Below are positions 41,401 through 56,400 of a DNA stretch of 64,000 nt, one piece after another. Below the pieces are notes generated by a model. That model saw only the letters and a list, made by a program, of their open reading frames with translations. It did not search any database and was not told the DNA's origin. A program made the translations under genes and the position numbers. Each line of letters begins with the position of its first letter. Positions within the stretch are counted from its first letter, which is position 1. Source of the DNA: Cyclina sinensis (taxonomy: Eukaryota; Mollusca; Bivalvia; Venerida; Veneridae); NCBI GenBank assembly GCA_012932295.1, contig JAAONU010000016.1, positions 28,333,290 to 28,397,289 of the forward strand. Reading direction: 5' to 3'.

Positions 41401-44400
41401 GTGTATTCTAGTTGGTCAGTCAATGAGGTAAGGGACAGTTATATTGGACAGAATAGTGAAAGAGCCGTATGTTGGACCCCTTAGCCCTGGAATCCTTTGT
41501 TTGGCTTACATATAGCAGATGCTCCTGTAATACAAGTGTAACTGTAGGTGCTCCTATAATAAAAGTGTAACTGTGGGTGCTCCTTTAAAACAAATGTAAC
41601 TGTGGGTGCTCCTTTAATACAAGTGTAACTGTGGGTGCTCCTTTAATACAAGTGTAACTGTGGGTGCTCCTTTAAAACAAATGTAACTGTGGGTGCTCCT
41701 TTAAAACAAATGTAACTGTGGGTACTCCTTTAATACAAGTGTAACTGTTGGTGCTCCTGTAATACAAGTGTAATTTTTGTGCTCCCGTGATACAAGTGTA
41801 ACTGTGGGTGCTCCTGTAATAAACTGTAACTGTAGATGCTCCTGTAATACAAGTGTAACTTTGGGTGCTCTTCTTATACAGTTGTAACTGTGGGTGCTTC
41901 TGTCATAGAAGTGTAATTATGGATGCTCCTGTAATACAAGTGTAACTGTGGGTGCTTCTGTCATACAAGTGTAATTGTAGGTGCTCCTGTAATACAAGTG
42001 TAACTGTGGGTGCTTCTGTCATAGAAGTGTAATTGTAGGTGCTCCTGTAATACAAGTGTAACTTTGGGTGCTCTTCTTATACAGTTGTAACTGTGGGTGC
42101 TCCTGTAATAAACTGTAACTGTAGATGCTCCTGTAATACAAGTGTAACTGTGGGTGCTTCTTTGATACAGTTGTAACTGTGGGTGCCCCTGTGATACAAG
42201 TGTAATTGTAGGTGCTCCTGTAATACAAGTGTAACTGTGGGTGCTTCTGTCATAGAAGTGTAATTAGGGGTGCTCCTGTAATACAAGTGTAACTGTGGGT
42301 GCTTCTGTCATAGAAGTGTAATTATGGATGCTCCTGTAATACAAGTGTAACTGTGGGTGCTTGTGTCATAGAAGTGTAATTATGGATGCTCCTGTAATAC
42401 AAGTGTAACTGTGGGTGCTTCTGTCATAGAAGTGTAATTATGGATGCTCCTTTAATACAAGTGTAACTGTGGGTGCTTCTTTGATACAGTTGTAACTTTG
42501 GGTGCCCGTGTGATGCAGATGTAATTGTAGGTGCTCCTGTAATACAAGTGTAACTGTGGGTGCTTCTGTCATAGAAGTGTAATTATGGATGCTCCTGTAA
42601 TACAAGTGTAACTGTGGGTGCTTCTGTCATAGAAGTGTAATTATGGATGCTCCTGTAATACAAGTGTAACTGTGGGTGCTTCTGTCATAGAAGTGTAATT
42701 ATGGATGCTCCTGTAATACAAGTGTAACTGTGGGTGCTTCTTTGATACAGTTGTAACTGTGGGTGCCCCTGTGATGCGGATGTAATTGTAAGTGCTCCTG
42801 TAATACAAGTGTAACTGTAGCAGCTCCTGTAATACATGTGTAACTATGTGTGCCCGTATTATACAAACATGACTGTGCTTACAAGACAGTGAAAATATGA
42901 GTACTCCTGTTATACATGTCAGAATGTGGGTGCTCCTTTAATGCAAGTGTTAGTGTGGGTACTTTTGTAATATATGTGGGACTTTAGGTGTTCCAGTTAC
43001 ACAAGTTTGACTATGTTTGCCCCTTAAATACAAGTGTGACTGAAAACAGCTATTGGTGAAAATGCTCATTTAACGGTAATGACTTCCTACATTTTTCTGG
43101 CATGATAATTGAACACTCATTTCATCTTGTTCCTGTACAGTTTGCAAGATAATTTGAATTAATAAGCCACTGTGGTAGTGTCTGAGGGTTTGTTGGCAAT
43201 CAGTCAGTTTCCAGTTCCTGCGAAAATTACCATAGTTTCTCTGATAAAAGTGCTTTGATTATCCTGAAAAAAAATTTGGACAAGTCAGTATTGATAAAAC
43301 AAGTTTAGCTGTGTAAGTTTTCAAACTATAACCTGACAATATGTTCTGTTTCTTTAGTTTATTACATAAGTTACATGTTGAAGCAGTGCAATTAATGATG
43401 TATTATACCAATTTTCATTGGCCCAGCCCGTTCTCTTCTTTGAAATTGCTGGCAGTACTAGCAGGTTGAACCAATACTGATTCTATAGTACCGATCTTTT
43501 CTTTGTCTTTTCAGCATCTCTGAATCTCTTGTATGTAAAAGGTACAGTTTAAACAGCCTTAAATAGCCTTGTCAATAATTCAGTTAAAGACATAAATTGT
43601 GGTTTCATAGTATTGTTTAAACTGTACCTTTTACATACAAGAGATTCAGAGATGCTGAAAAGACAAAAAAAGTTGGGTACTATAAAATCAGTATTGATTC
43701 AACCTGTTCCAATATTTGAAGTTTTCTATACATAAAGTTATATTTCATGGTTACTTGTTGGTCATCTTCTCTATTGATTGGCTGATTAGCAAAGGTAGTT
43801 GAAGCCCTGCTCATACCCAGTCTGGTTCATTGATTTTTCTCTGGCTTATTATCAAGTAAAGTAACTGTAATTTGCAATTAGCAGAAACGGTTATTGCTAC
43901 CAGCATGTCTATTATCACCGAGCGGAAAACTAACTTTCAAAATTTCTTTACATATAAACTATTTGAGGTATATTTTATTCCATGTAATGGTACTGTAGTT
44001 CTTTGTTGGATGTAATGTACAATTAACTTATTGGTTAAGAATCCTGAAAGGTTTTTAAAAATACATTTGAGAAAGGCTTAAGATACATTAAGCCAGATTA
44101 TTCAAAGGTTAGCTTGTAAGGGAATTTGAACCTACCTGAGGTCATGAGTTCTAAACTTGGTATTAGCCATGTACAAAGCTCCTGTAACAAGTCTTAACTG
44201 TATTAGAATTAAGGTAGAATGCAAGGGAAGAATATTTCAAGGTGAACAAGAAAGCTGTGTTTGAATTCCAGCATTAAAGTAAAAGTAATGACAAAGTTAA
44301 TGGTCCTTGTGATATAACCTCAGACTAAAGTCCAAAATAATGAAAGTATCCAACATTAAACATTCTTCCTGTTGGAGGTGGGCATTTACATGATCTTTGA

Positions 44401-47400
44401 CATCTTCTATAAATCCAGAAAGCCAGAAAAATGTTATTGTATCAAGGGTGCTTGCCCAATTAGACATATTGTACCAAAGCTTAAACTGAAATAAAATGAA
44501 GATTTTTTAACATATAGAAGCTCATTGAAATTTGGCTTAAATCTGCAAACTGTTCAGTTTCTTGGATCAATTTGTCAAATGTTTTACACTAGCCAATCAT
44601 TTAATCAGAAACCAATCAATCGGCTAATCAAATGGCACTTTTAAGCCAAGTCTGTATGCTGTATAAGTTTATGCGAAAAATCATCATGGCAGATTGTTGT
44701 TTCTATTTTAGTTTGTTTGAAGAACATTGCTAGTAGGTTTATAGCCTGGCTTAATACCCCCACTGTCTGAAGCCATGCCAGAAAATTTATGCCTGTTAAA
44801 TTTGTTCTGCATGTGAGAGAATATAGAACTGTATGAAGTAGTGGGAAATAATGTACTCAAGTAAATAACCTACAACCATTATTACATGTTATATCTATGT
44901 GTGTATTTTACAGAAAAAAATCCTGTAAATTGTAGTGAATTTCATTACAATATTTTACTTATAAATTGTAAAACTATGAATGCACATAAAAGTTAAGTAT
45001 ATTGCACAGGATTAATCTAAGCTGCAAGAGCTTTATTTGACCTAACAGACATCCATGTAATGAACATTCAGCAGAGGTGATTTCGCTGTAAAGTATTAGC
45101 ATGAAAAAAGAAACATGAGGCCATAAATATTTTGTTAAATTTATTTTCAGGGCTTTAAAGTTTTCCAGTCAATTCATCTTCCAATCATCCTTCTAATGGA
45201 CAAAGGTGTGCCTGCAGAACAGGGCTCTCTGAATGAAACATTTTTTAGATTGAAATAAAGAAAGAAAGTAATATTATAGAACAGGAATGCTGTATACAAG
45301 TTTAGTCAAACAAATATTTTAGAATCCCTTACAGACATATTCTTGTTGATTTGAATTTTCAGAAATTATTCAGACAGTATTTTGCTTCAATAACTGTGTG
45401 CCTCACATATAAGCCTTACTGTGGGCCTCATATATTACCCTTGCTGTGGGCCTCATATGTTAGACTTTTTTTGTGCCTCACATGTTAGCTTTAATGTGTG
45501 CCTCACATGTTAGCCTTATTGTGGGCCTCATTATGTAAGACTTTTTGTGCCTCACATGTTAGCCTTAATGAGTGCTTCATATGTTAGACTTACTGTATGT
45601 ATGCTCACATGTTAGACTTACTGTGTGCCTCACATATTGGCCTTACTGTGGGCCTCATATGTAAGACTTACTTTGTGCCTCACATGTTAGACTTACTATG
45701 TACCTCAGATGTTAGATTTACTGTGTGTCTCATATGTTAGACTTACTGTGTGCCTCACATGCTAGACTTACTGTGTGCCTCATATGTTAGACTTAACTGT
45801 GTGCCTCATATATTAGCATTACTGTGGGCGTCATATGTTAGACCTACTTTGTGCCCCAAATGTTAGACTTACTGTGTGCCTCACATGTTCGACTTACTGT
45901 GTGCCTCATATGTTAGACTTACTGGGTGTGTCACATGTTAGACTTACTGTGTGCCTCACATATAAGACTTACTGTGTGCCCCACATGTTAGACTTACTGT
46001 GTGCCTCACATGTTAGATTTATTGTGTGCCTCACATGTTAGATTTACTGTTGGACTCACATGTTAGACTTACTGTGTGGCTCACATGTTACACTTACTGT
46101 GGGTCTCACATGTTACACTTACTTTGTGCCTCATATGTAAGATATACTGTGTGCCTCACATGTTAGACCTACTTTGTGCCTCACATGTTAGACTTACTGT
46201 GTGCCTCACATGTTAGACTTACTGTGTGGCTCATATGTTAGACTTACTGTGTGCCTCACATGTTAGACTTACTGTGTGCCTCACATGTTAGACTTACTGT
46301 GTGCCCCACATGTTAGATTTATTGTGTGCCTCGAATGTTATATTTACTGTTGGACTCACATGTTAGACTTACTTTGTGGTTGACATGTTAGACTTACTGT
46401 GTGCCTCACGTGTTACACTTACTGTGTGCCTCACATGTAAGATTTACTGTGTGCCTCACATGTTAGACCTACTTTGTGCCTCACATGTTAGACTTACTGT
46501 GTGCCTCACATGTTAGACTTACTGTGTGGCTCATATGTTAGACTTACTGTGTGCCTCACATGTTAGACTTACTGTGTGCCTCACATGTTAGACTTACTGT
46601 GTGCCTCACATGTGAGATTTATTGTGTGCCTCACATGTTAGATTTACTCTTGGACTCACATGTTAGACTTACTGTGTGGTTGACATGTTAGACTTACTGT
46701 GGGTCTCACGTGTTACACTTACTGTGTGCCTCACATGTAAGATTTACTGTGTGCCTCACATGTTAGACCTACTTTGTGCCTCACATGTTAGACTTACTGT
46801 GTGCCTCACATGTTAGACTTACTGTGTGGCTCATATGTTAGACTTACTGTGTGGCTCATATGTTAGACTTACTGTGTGCCTCACATGTTAGACTTACTGT
46901 GTGCCTCACATGTTAGACTTACTGTGTGCCTCACATGTGAGATTTATTGTGTGCCTCACATGTTAGATTTACTCTTGGACTCACATGTTAGACTTACTGT
47001 GTGGTTGACATGTTAGACTTACTGTGGGTCTCACGTGTTACACTTACTGTGTGCCTCACATGTAAGATTTACTGTGTGCCTCACATGTTAGACTTACTGT
47101 GTGCCTGACATGATAGACTTATGTGTGTCTGGCATTTTAGACTTACTGTGTGCCTCACATGTTTGACTTACTATGTGAGTGGCATTTTAGACTTACCGTG
47201 TGCCCCATATGTTAGACTTACTGTGTGCCTCTTATGTTAGACTTACTGTATGCCTCACATGTTAGACTGACTTTTGGTCTCACATGTTAGACTTACTGTG
47301 TGTGTCACATGTTAGACTTACTGTGTGTGTCACATGTTAGACTTACTGTGTGCATCACATGCTAGACTTACTGTATGCCTCACATGTTAGATTTACTGTA

Positions 47401-50400
47401 TGCCTCACATGTTAGACTTATTGTATGCCTCACATCTTAGACTTACTGTGTGCGTCACATGTTAGACATACTGTATTCCTCACATGTTAGATTTACTGTA
47501 TGACTCACATGTTAGACTTACTGTATGCCTCACATGTTAGAAAGATGATTTTAAAAAAGAATCATGCTGTACTAAGACTGCATCAGAATACAAAATATTT
47601 TTTTTACTTTCTCTGATTGGGAATACATTTCAACAGTCCAGTGGAATAATATCCTGATATAACTCAAATTGATGAAAGGATGCTTAACGTGTGGTAAAAA
47701 ATCTTTTGTTTCTTTTATAGGCACCAGGTAAATACATGAAAACTTATCCATCACTTCAAAATGTTTGTCAGCATAATAGTAAATGCATACAATATACAAT
47801 GATGTTTCATATTGTTTCCTATAATGAAGTTTTGTATAGATTGGACCTTTCAGCCTTTGTTAGTGGTTTAATAGCATCCCTTACTCTTACCATTGTAGAT
47901 TGAACAGCTGCAGTCCAGTGACAACCTAGGAACAGTTTTGCAAAACTTGGTGGCAGAAGTCGGCGATAAGAGCCTGGCAAACGGCCAGAGCTCATACGTA
48001 GATCTTGATCCGGGTACAATCATTAAGATTGCTCAGATCCTACGTAAGTTGAACGCAAACAGCGCAACTATGACGACGCAAAACCATGGGACCAGTAAAG
48101 CCTCCTCTGCTAGCCTGGTAAGTTTTTCAGATTTCTGGACAAAATATTTTCTTGATTGTAACTCTGAAACCATTTAACATATTGACAGAATAGTTGGATG
48201 GCATTGAGAAGAAGTAAAGAACACAAGAACTATTACTCTTATTACTGTTATTTTATCATTTGCAGATTTATTGCCCTTTGAGAAATAATTGTGCTACCTG
48301 AGTTGTGTTGACTTTTAGTTGTTTTTTTCTTGTTGAAAATAAAAAGACAAAGATGGAAGGTTGAGTCACCTTATAATGTTACAGGATCAGTATTCCTTCA
48401 ATAATACTATATACTCAAAGATTTGAAGAAAAATGGCAAATGAGGGACCTCTTAATAGTCGTTTTGTCAGTGAATGAAGATTTTTGCAACAAAGTTTTTG
48501 CTTAGCAAGATTAGTGCTTTAGTGAATATAGATACAAGAAATAAAAAAAAAACAATGAAGCAAAAAATGAAACTAAAGTCTAATTTCTGTAATTAAAGAA
48601 ATAGAAGCTAAGTGTTAAAATATTCACATAGCTTTAAGGTATTTAAACATAGATTTTAAGTTCTATTTTGACAATTGTAAGGAGTGCTTATTGTTTTCAG
48701 AATTATAATTAACTGAATTATGATATCTGATTGTTAAAAAATTCCCATTGATGCTTTTTTTTTTATAATCAATGTGTCATAAACTAAAGCAATTTTTGCA
48801 GAATGTATTTGTAGATGCAAAATCCTATATATTTCACATATTCCAATATTAAACAAGTGTGCCTAGGTCTTCATTTTTGCTTAATTGATCACTTTCAGTG
48901 TAATGGAAACTTTATCATAAAAACAGCTGCCTTGCAAATAAGCCCTCGCGTACAAAATAACAAAAATAACACATGCTTGAAAGTGCCTAATTAACAATGT
49001 ACATGTAACTATAAGTATATGGGTAGGTAGAGTTTTCCATTAATGTTGATTAATTTTTAAAATCAATTATTCATAGTCACAGGTTCTGTTTCCTGTAAGC
49101 CGATTGTAAACCAAGCTGCAGTCACATTGTTTTACGCCAGATCTTAATTAGCAGTCCTCAAATATTGCCTCTAGTTTTCGTTGAGACTATTCCCAACCTT
49201 TCGTGAATTGGATATTTTTTTATCACTTTCGAAATAAAGAAATACATGGATTATTGCAATTTCATTTTGTATGTATACATGAAGCTATTAATATGAATTG
49301 TTTTAGCTCTTCTGAGCACAAAGTGCTAAAGGGTGAGTTTTTGTGATCATTGATTGTCCGGCGTCCAAAAATTTTTCTTGAAAAATGAGAAACTGTTAGT
49401 ATAGACCTTAGATATTTTGCATAGAGAATCACCTAGAGATCAGCTACCAAGATTGTTCAAATTATGGGGTAATTAATGGCCTTGCACCTGGGTCACTTGA
49501 TTTTACAAAGGACATCTTTTAGTTACATCTTTATTTAATTATAGTCCTTTATAGTAAAGACTTATAAAATTTTCTTGTCTGAAACTGTATACCCTAGAGC
49601 TTAGATATTTTGTATGAGGATACTTACCAAGTTTGTTCAGATTTTGTCCCTGGGATGAAAATGGCCCTGCCCAAGTGTTCTGTTTGTTTAAAATTCTTCA
49701 ATTCAAAACCTGTTATATTGCTTCTGATGTTTGCTCAACAGCAGACCCACAGCGAAAGTACTCAGGTGAGCGACCTAAGGCCATCATGGGCCTCTAGTCA
49801 AGACTAAGGTTTATAGAAGTGCAGTGATATCAAGTGTTCAGAATGAAGTTTACACTTTGTTTTTTCTGTTGTGAACCAGTTTAGAGAACTCAGTGTCATC
49901 AGATTTTGAGGGGTCATTGGTCTCTCTGAGATTTTTGGTTGGAAGAAGTAATGCACCTATCATTGTTTTGCCCAAGCGCAGGAATTGTGGGCATACACAG
50001 CATTTTTTTAAAGAAAGCATTTCCCAACTGGCAGGAATTGACAGACAGAATGGTTCTGGCCAAATTGTGTATCCTAGATAATTTGATATGAAAAGCATCT
50101 CCCGCTGAGGGAATTCTGACAAATTGCCTTTGCTCTAGAGTGGGGATCTAGACTCCAAAAAAAAGAAAAGTGTAAATTTTCCAGGGTCAGCCTGCCGGCC
50201 CCCTCACTGGGGCAAAACATTGATAGGTGCATATAGTTTCAAGTATAAAAGCTCCCATAAAGTTTCAGATTTTATAAGTATGATTTATAAGAATTCTGTA
50301 TTTTTTGCTGCAAGTTACATAACTCACTGACATCTTTTGAGCTAAATTATGGTCCTCTATAGTGAATCATTTTATCAGATAAATTCATTGTATTAAGTAC

Positions 50401-53400
50401 TGTTTCCACTCAACTATGAACACACTTAAAGCTTACAGATTGTATAACTTCAGTTCAGCATGTGTGAGTTATACAATAGGATGTAAGCAAGAAACATAAC
50501 TTAGACCTGCCATCAAAAAACAGTTAATCTTTCAAATTCCAAAACTTTTCCCATTCAAAACCTCCATCTTTAAACTGATTTTTGAAATCTGTTGCTTGCA
50601 AATAAGGTTCATTTAGGGTATATATCATTTGTCACTTTAATGAATTAAAAAGTAATACAGATAACAAGTCGGTATAACAGTTGCAACAGATGTACAGTAG
50701 CTAGCTACGGAATACCGTTAGGGCCATAGTGGTTAGACGTTATAATCCAGAGGGCGACAATGCGATAGTGCCATAATGTGATGGCAACAGTGCAATAATG
50801 CGATGGCGACAGTGCAATAATGTGATGGTGACAGTGTGATAACACGATAATGTGATGACAACAATGCGATAATGCCATGACGAGAATGTGATAAAGCGAT
50901 GGCGACAATGCAATAGTCATATCGTACTGTGGCCATTGCATCATTGCATTGTCACCATCGCATTGTCCCCATCGCACTATCGTGTTTTCGCATTATCGTA
51001 CTGTCGTCATCGCATTATCGCACTGTCGCCATCGCATTATCGCAATGTTTCTATCGAACTATCGCATTGTCGCCATTGCATTATTGCACTGTTGCCATTG
51101 CATTGTCGCATCATCGCACTGTCGCAATCGCACTATGGCATTGTGGACTATCGCCTTCCGATACACATGCGCACATCGTTTTTTTTGTATGTATACAAGC
51201 AATTTTTATGAAACAAAAACAATTGCAGAAACATAAAATGGATGGCTTTATAAAGATATACTTTGAAAGAGGTTACAGTTATAATGAAATCTGATTCTTT
51301 TAAAAGTGGGTTCAACTACATACAAAAAAAATGATGTGCGCATGTGTACAGTGCGATAGTGCGATGGCGACAGTGCGATAATGCGATGGCGACAGTGCGA
51401 TGACGACACTACGATAATGCGAAAACACGATAGTGCGATGGTGACAATGCGATATTGCGATGGCGACAGTACGATATGACTATCGCATTGTGGCCATGGC
51501 ACTATCACGTTATTGCACTGTCGCCATCGCATTATCGCACTGTCACCTTCGCATTATCGCACTGTCGCCATCGCATTATCACACTATCGCATTGTCGCCC
51601 TCTGGATTATAACCACGATGGCCCTAACGGTATTTCGTAGCTAGCAGGGTTTATTATCTACAATGTTAAGATTTGCCCAAGCAAAGATCAAATGCACAAT
51701 ATGGCTTAATGCAGATGTTATTAAGTTAATGGAAGGATACATTTTAATCTAACTGGAAAACATAATTAATAATTGATAACAATTCAATATTAGAACGGAT
51801 GTGCCTTTCTCAGCCGAATACATATTTTCAGTATCTTTTTGTTATATTGACATTCAATCAAATTATATATGGACAAAGATTTTCAAGAAATGCATTATGC
51901 TTTGTATAAGTTTTGCATTTATCTGTATTAAACTGCATCATAACAAGACATACTCTCAGCATCCTTTTTTCATTGTATCAGTTTCAGTCAAACATCATTT
52001 TGGAACACATATTGGATAAGTTGATTGACTTGAACTTAAGTGAGTGTATAATAATTTGGCATTTACTAACAGTTTCAACAGCTTGACCTTTTCAGGTAAA
52101 TAATGAGAAAAGTTTAGCATTTGTTGTTTTTTTTTTTTTGACAATTGACTCATTTAATTAATTACCAAATCAAGATTGTGATTACTTTACAAAGATTTTA
52201 CAATTTATTATAAATGTGTTTTCAGTCAAAGAAAATATAACTATTTGATTTTTGATTAACATTGTGATTTTGAGAAAGACTTAATGTTGCTTTTAATTGT
52301 CGGACTTATTTTTGTGATCTTAACCATTTTATTTTTCATTGGAAATTATGCTGCCAAAGTAAGTGGGTTTGATTACATAAAATACATTTCTAAGTTTTTC
52401 TGTCATGTTTAAAATGATCAGTATGATCGGAAATCCACGTTCGTTCCATTCCACAATACTCTATTTATCAACCATGGAACAACTGGTTTCCTTAAAGACA
52501 GCACAATAAAAGTAGAAACTATTGGCGATTTTTCCAAGAAGAGGTCTTAATGGCGGGTTGTTCTTAATAGGTTGACTAAAGTTCTCCATCCAAGATCAGA
52601 AAACGATAACTGTTAAATGATAAACCTTTTCTTTACATATCTGCATTGTAGAGAATTACAATCATAATCAAACCATTGTGTTTTGAACGTGTGTATAATA
52701 AAACTTCCTAAATCTCAAAAAGACTATGAACATATCTAACCTGTTGAATAAAGGTCTGATGTTAGTCAATTGGTGATCAGTGTGCACTTTGATTTTGTAA
52801 TTCATACAGAACCACTGAAGCAATGTGTGTTGTTAGTTAGGTGGTAATTGAGGCTTTGCAACTTCTGACACTTTATTATGCATCAACTTGCTACAAGACT
52901 AAGATAACACCAGGCTTGAATGCTGTATGTATTTCTTAACCATATGTCATCATAATTGTTTCATTCATTCAGCAAATTAGTTTGACAGTTTTTGACACTA
53001 TTTATCCAGTTATGGAAAAAGTAACAGTGTCATCAGGTTAAGCATTATTACTGTAAAAATGTAGGTCATGGTCTAGAACAAAAATGCCCCAAGTCCCTTG
53101 TCCCTTGAGCATATTTTTGAGTCCAGAATATAAAAATTATGTTCATATGTCAAATGGTTAAAAAAATGTTGTTGTATTATGGGTTGGTCCTTAGGTGAGT
53201 TTTTATCATATTTTTACAATACATTTTTGTAGGAGGCAGACTTCCTTCATGTATAGAACAATGTGGAATATGTTGGATATATGTTCTTCAATCTTTTATT
53301 TCATAAAACTGTTCTTTCAGACTAACTAACAGGAGTACCTAGCTATACACAAACTGCTTCAGGTAGTTATCCAGAGGTCTTTGTATATTTAAGCTCCCCT

Positions 53401-56400
53401 CCAAAGAAGCAAGGGTATATTGCTTTGCATATGTTGGTTGATAGGTTGATTCGTCAGTAGTCCAGGCATTGTTCAGTTAACAACTTGAGTACCACAGCCT
53501 TCAAATTTCATAGTGTGGTTGCTCTTATTAAGTATAAGACCCCTCACTTTTGACCTTGACCTAAAAAAAGTTTGTCCTATCAATTACTAGAGAATGTTTT
53601 GGCCTACAGTTCTCAAATTTGGTGGGGAGGTTTGTCATGGCTGGTTTTGAAGTCAGTAGGTCAAGGTAACAGTGACCTTCACCACAAAAGCTGGTCTACA
53701 CTCTTTAGATTTGGTAATTTGGTTGATCATGACCTGCAGATGACCCATATTGATTTTGAGGTCAGTAGGTCAAGGTCATGTTTAGAAGTCCATGTAACAT
53801 GACTGATTGGTTGCCATTAGGGGGGGCATACATGTACATATTTCACAAACATCTCTTGTTTCCAGCAGCCACATGAGGCTGTAGGTTTTGTATAATATGG
53901 TCCTTACTCAGTTACTCCAGATGTCACTTTTTATGCCCCCGAAGGGAGGCATATAGTTTTTGAACTGTCCGTCCGTCCGTCAGTCAGTCCATCCATCAGT
54001 CCGTCCAAAAACTTCAACATTGCCCATAACTTCCTTATTAGTAAGTGGATTAACTTCATACTTGGACACAACACCCCTTTGGACAAGACCTTCCCACTGA
54101 CCTTTAATTATTTGACCTTGACCCCTGAATATCTAATTGTCAAAAAACTAATATTTGGCCATAACTTCCAAACTGGTTAGTGGATACACTTCACAACACC
54201 CCTTTCAACAAGGCCTTCCCACTGACCTATATTTGTTTGACCTTGACCCCTGTATGACCTTCACCTTGAAGATCCAATTGTCCAAAAACTTTAACATTGG
54301 CCATAACTTCCTTATAAGTAAATAGAATTACTTCATACTTGGACACAACCCCCTTTGGATAAGACCTTCCCACTGACCTATATTTATTTGACCTTGACAA
54401 CTGAATGACTGGTTCTCAGTTCAAAGGTCAAAGCACCACGTTCGGGGGGCATTGTCATCTTACAGTGACAGTTCTTGTTATAATTTAGAAAAACTTGTAT
54501 TGCAGCAGCAGTGTATATAATTTGGAAAAGCTTGTATTGCAGGGAAAAATACTTGTATTAGTGGCAATTAATATAATTTGGAAAAATTTGTATTGCAGGG
54601 AAAAATACTTGTATTAGTGGCAATTAATATAATTTGGAAAAATTTGTATTGCAGGAGCAGTGTTTATTATAATTTGGAATAGCTTGAATTGCAGGGCCAC
54701 TGTATATTATTTGAAAAGATAATGGTTGGCAAAGGCAATGTATTAAATTTGGAAAAGCTTACATAACAGGGCCAGTGAATATATTTGGACAAAATTTTAT
54801 TGTTGGACAATGTATATGAATTGGAAAAGTTTGTATTGCAGGAGCAGTGTATGTACCTAATTTGGAAAAGATTGTATTGTAGAGGCAATGTATATAATTT
54901 TGAAAAACTTTAACTGTGGGATCAGTGTTTATAATTTGGAATAGGTTGTATTACAGGGGCAATGTATATAATTTTGAATAGTTTGTATTGCAGGAGCAGT
55001 GTATATAATCGGGAAAGCTTGTATTATAAGGGCAGTGTATATAATTTGCAAAATCTTGTATTGTAGGGGCAGTGTTTATAATTTGAAAAAGATGTTTTGC
55101 AGGGGCAATGCATGTTATTTGGAAAATATAATATCTTGCAGGGGCTTCGTGTGTTACTTGGAAAAGCTTGCATTACAAGGGTATTGTATTATTTGTAAAG
55201 GCCTGTGCTGCAAGGGTATTTTATATAATTTTTAGGAAAAGAAACATGTATTTTAAGGTTGCACTGTATAACTTGGGAAAAACTTAAATTGCATGGGCAC
55301 TCTATCTTAAATTTGAATAAACTTCTGTTATGGGAAAGCTTGTATTACAAGAGCAATGTACATTGTTTAAAAGAGTTTGGATTCTATGGGCAGTGTGTCT
55401 CATTTTGGAGAGTTTAGATTTTAAAAGCAGTTTTTCTTATTTTAAAGAATTTGGTTTGCAAGAGTAATGGATGATATTTGGAATTGCTTGGAGGACAGTT
55501 TTTCTTAATTTGAAAAAAAATCAGATTTAAAAAGCATTTTAATGAGTACATATTTTAGGAAAACTTTGGATTAAACATGAAAGATATTTAATTGTAAAAA
55601 TTCTTGTTTGGAAAAACATGGTTGTAAGGGCATGGTTTCTTATGGTAAAGTTTGGACTGCCAGGACAATCTGCACAGACAATCTGTTTATGTTGTAAAAG
55701 CTGAGATAAGATGGCATTGTGTCTTAGTTAGACAAACCTTTAGTACAAGGGCATTATATCTAAGTTGGAAAAGCTTGAATTGCAAAGTTACCATATCTAA
55801 TAGACTATTTTGGAGAAGTTTGAATTGCAAGGTTGATGTATCTGAGTTGTAAAAGCTTGAGTTTCTAGGGTGATGTATCTAAAAGTTGTCAAGAAAATGT
55901 GGTATATTTAAGATATCCAAGTTTGGAAGGACTAGGATTGTGAGGAAGTTGGATGCAGTCAATATTAAAACTAAATAACTCTGAAATCTTAGTTTGTTAA
56001 GATGTTTAATAAGGAAAGGTACCTTATATTTACAGGAAGTAGTCTCAGGAGAGACCCCAGGCAGAACGCAAGCGGGTGGGGAGCGGGCACAAAAGGCCAC
56101 CGCCGATGGCCGAAATTTAACACTATCCAAACAGGATAGTTTGTATTTAGTAAGTTTGAACATTTTATTTGTATTGAAAGTGTTAACTTTTACCCTGCTG
56201 GTAAAAGGTGTTTTTAACTTTATAACCTCTGCAGACCATAGACCATCGGTCTGTACATGTGTGCAGTCAGGTCAGCTGTACTGTTTGCTGGTCAGTAAGA
56301 TAAAGCAGTCTGATCAAATTGAATTTTGGATAAGTCCATTTTAAAATATTAGGTAAGTAAGGAATGAATTTTTCAAATTTTGATCTAATGTCAATAATCT

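Noticed and set aside
41513..47541. CRISPR-like arrays of short repeats
   Set aside because: The units are contiguous tandem minisatellites with no unique spacers, in a eukaryotic intron.
47819..48019. 66-codon minus-strand ORF (MYPDQDLRMSSGRLPGSYRR)
   Set aside because: It is the antisense of JAKMIP-like exon 47899-48117, whose splice sites and phase are clear on the plus strand.
50705..51640. Ser/His/Arg-rich ORFs on both strands
   Set aside because: They arise from the GCGATGGCGACAGT repeat in every frame and are not genes.
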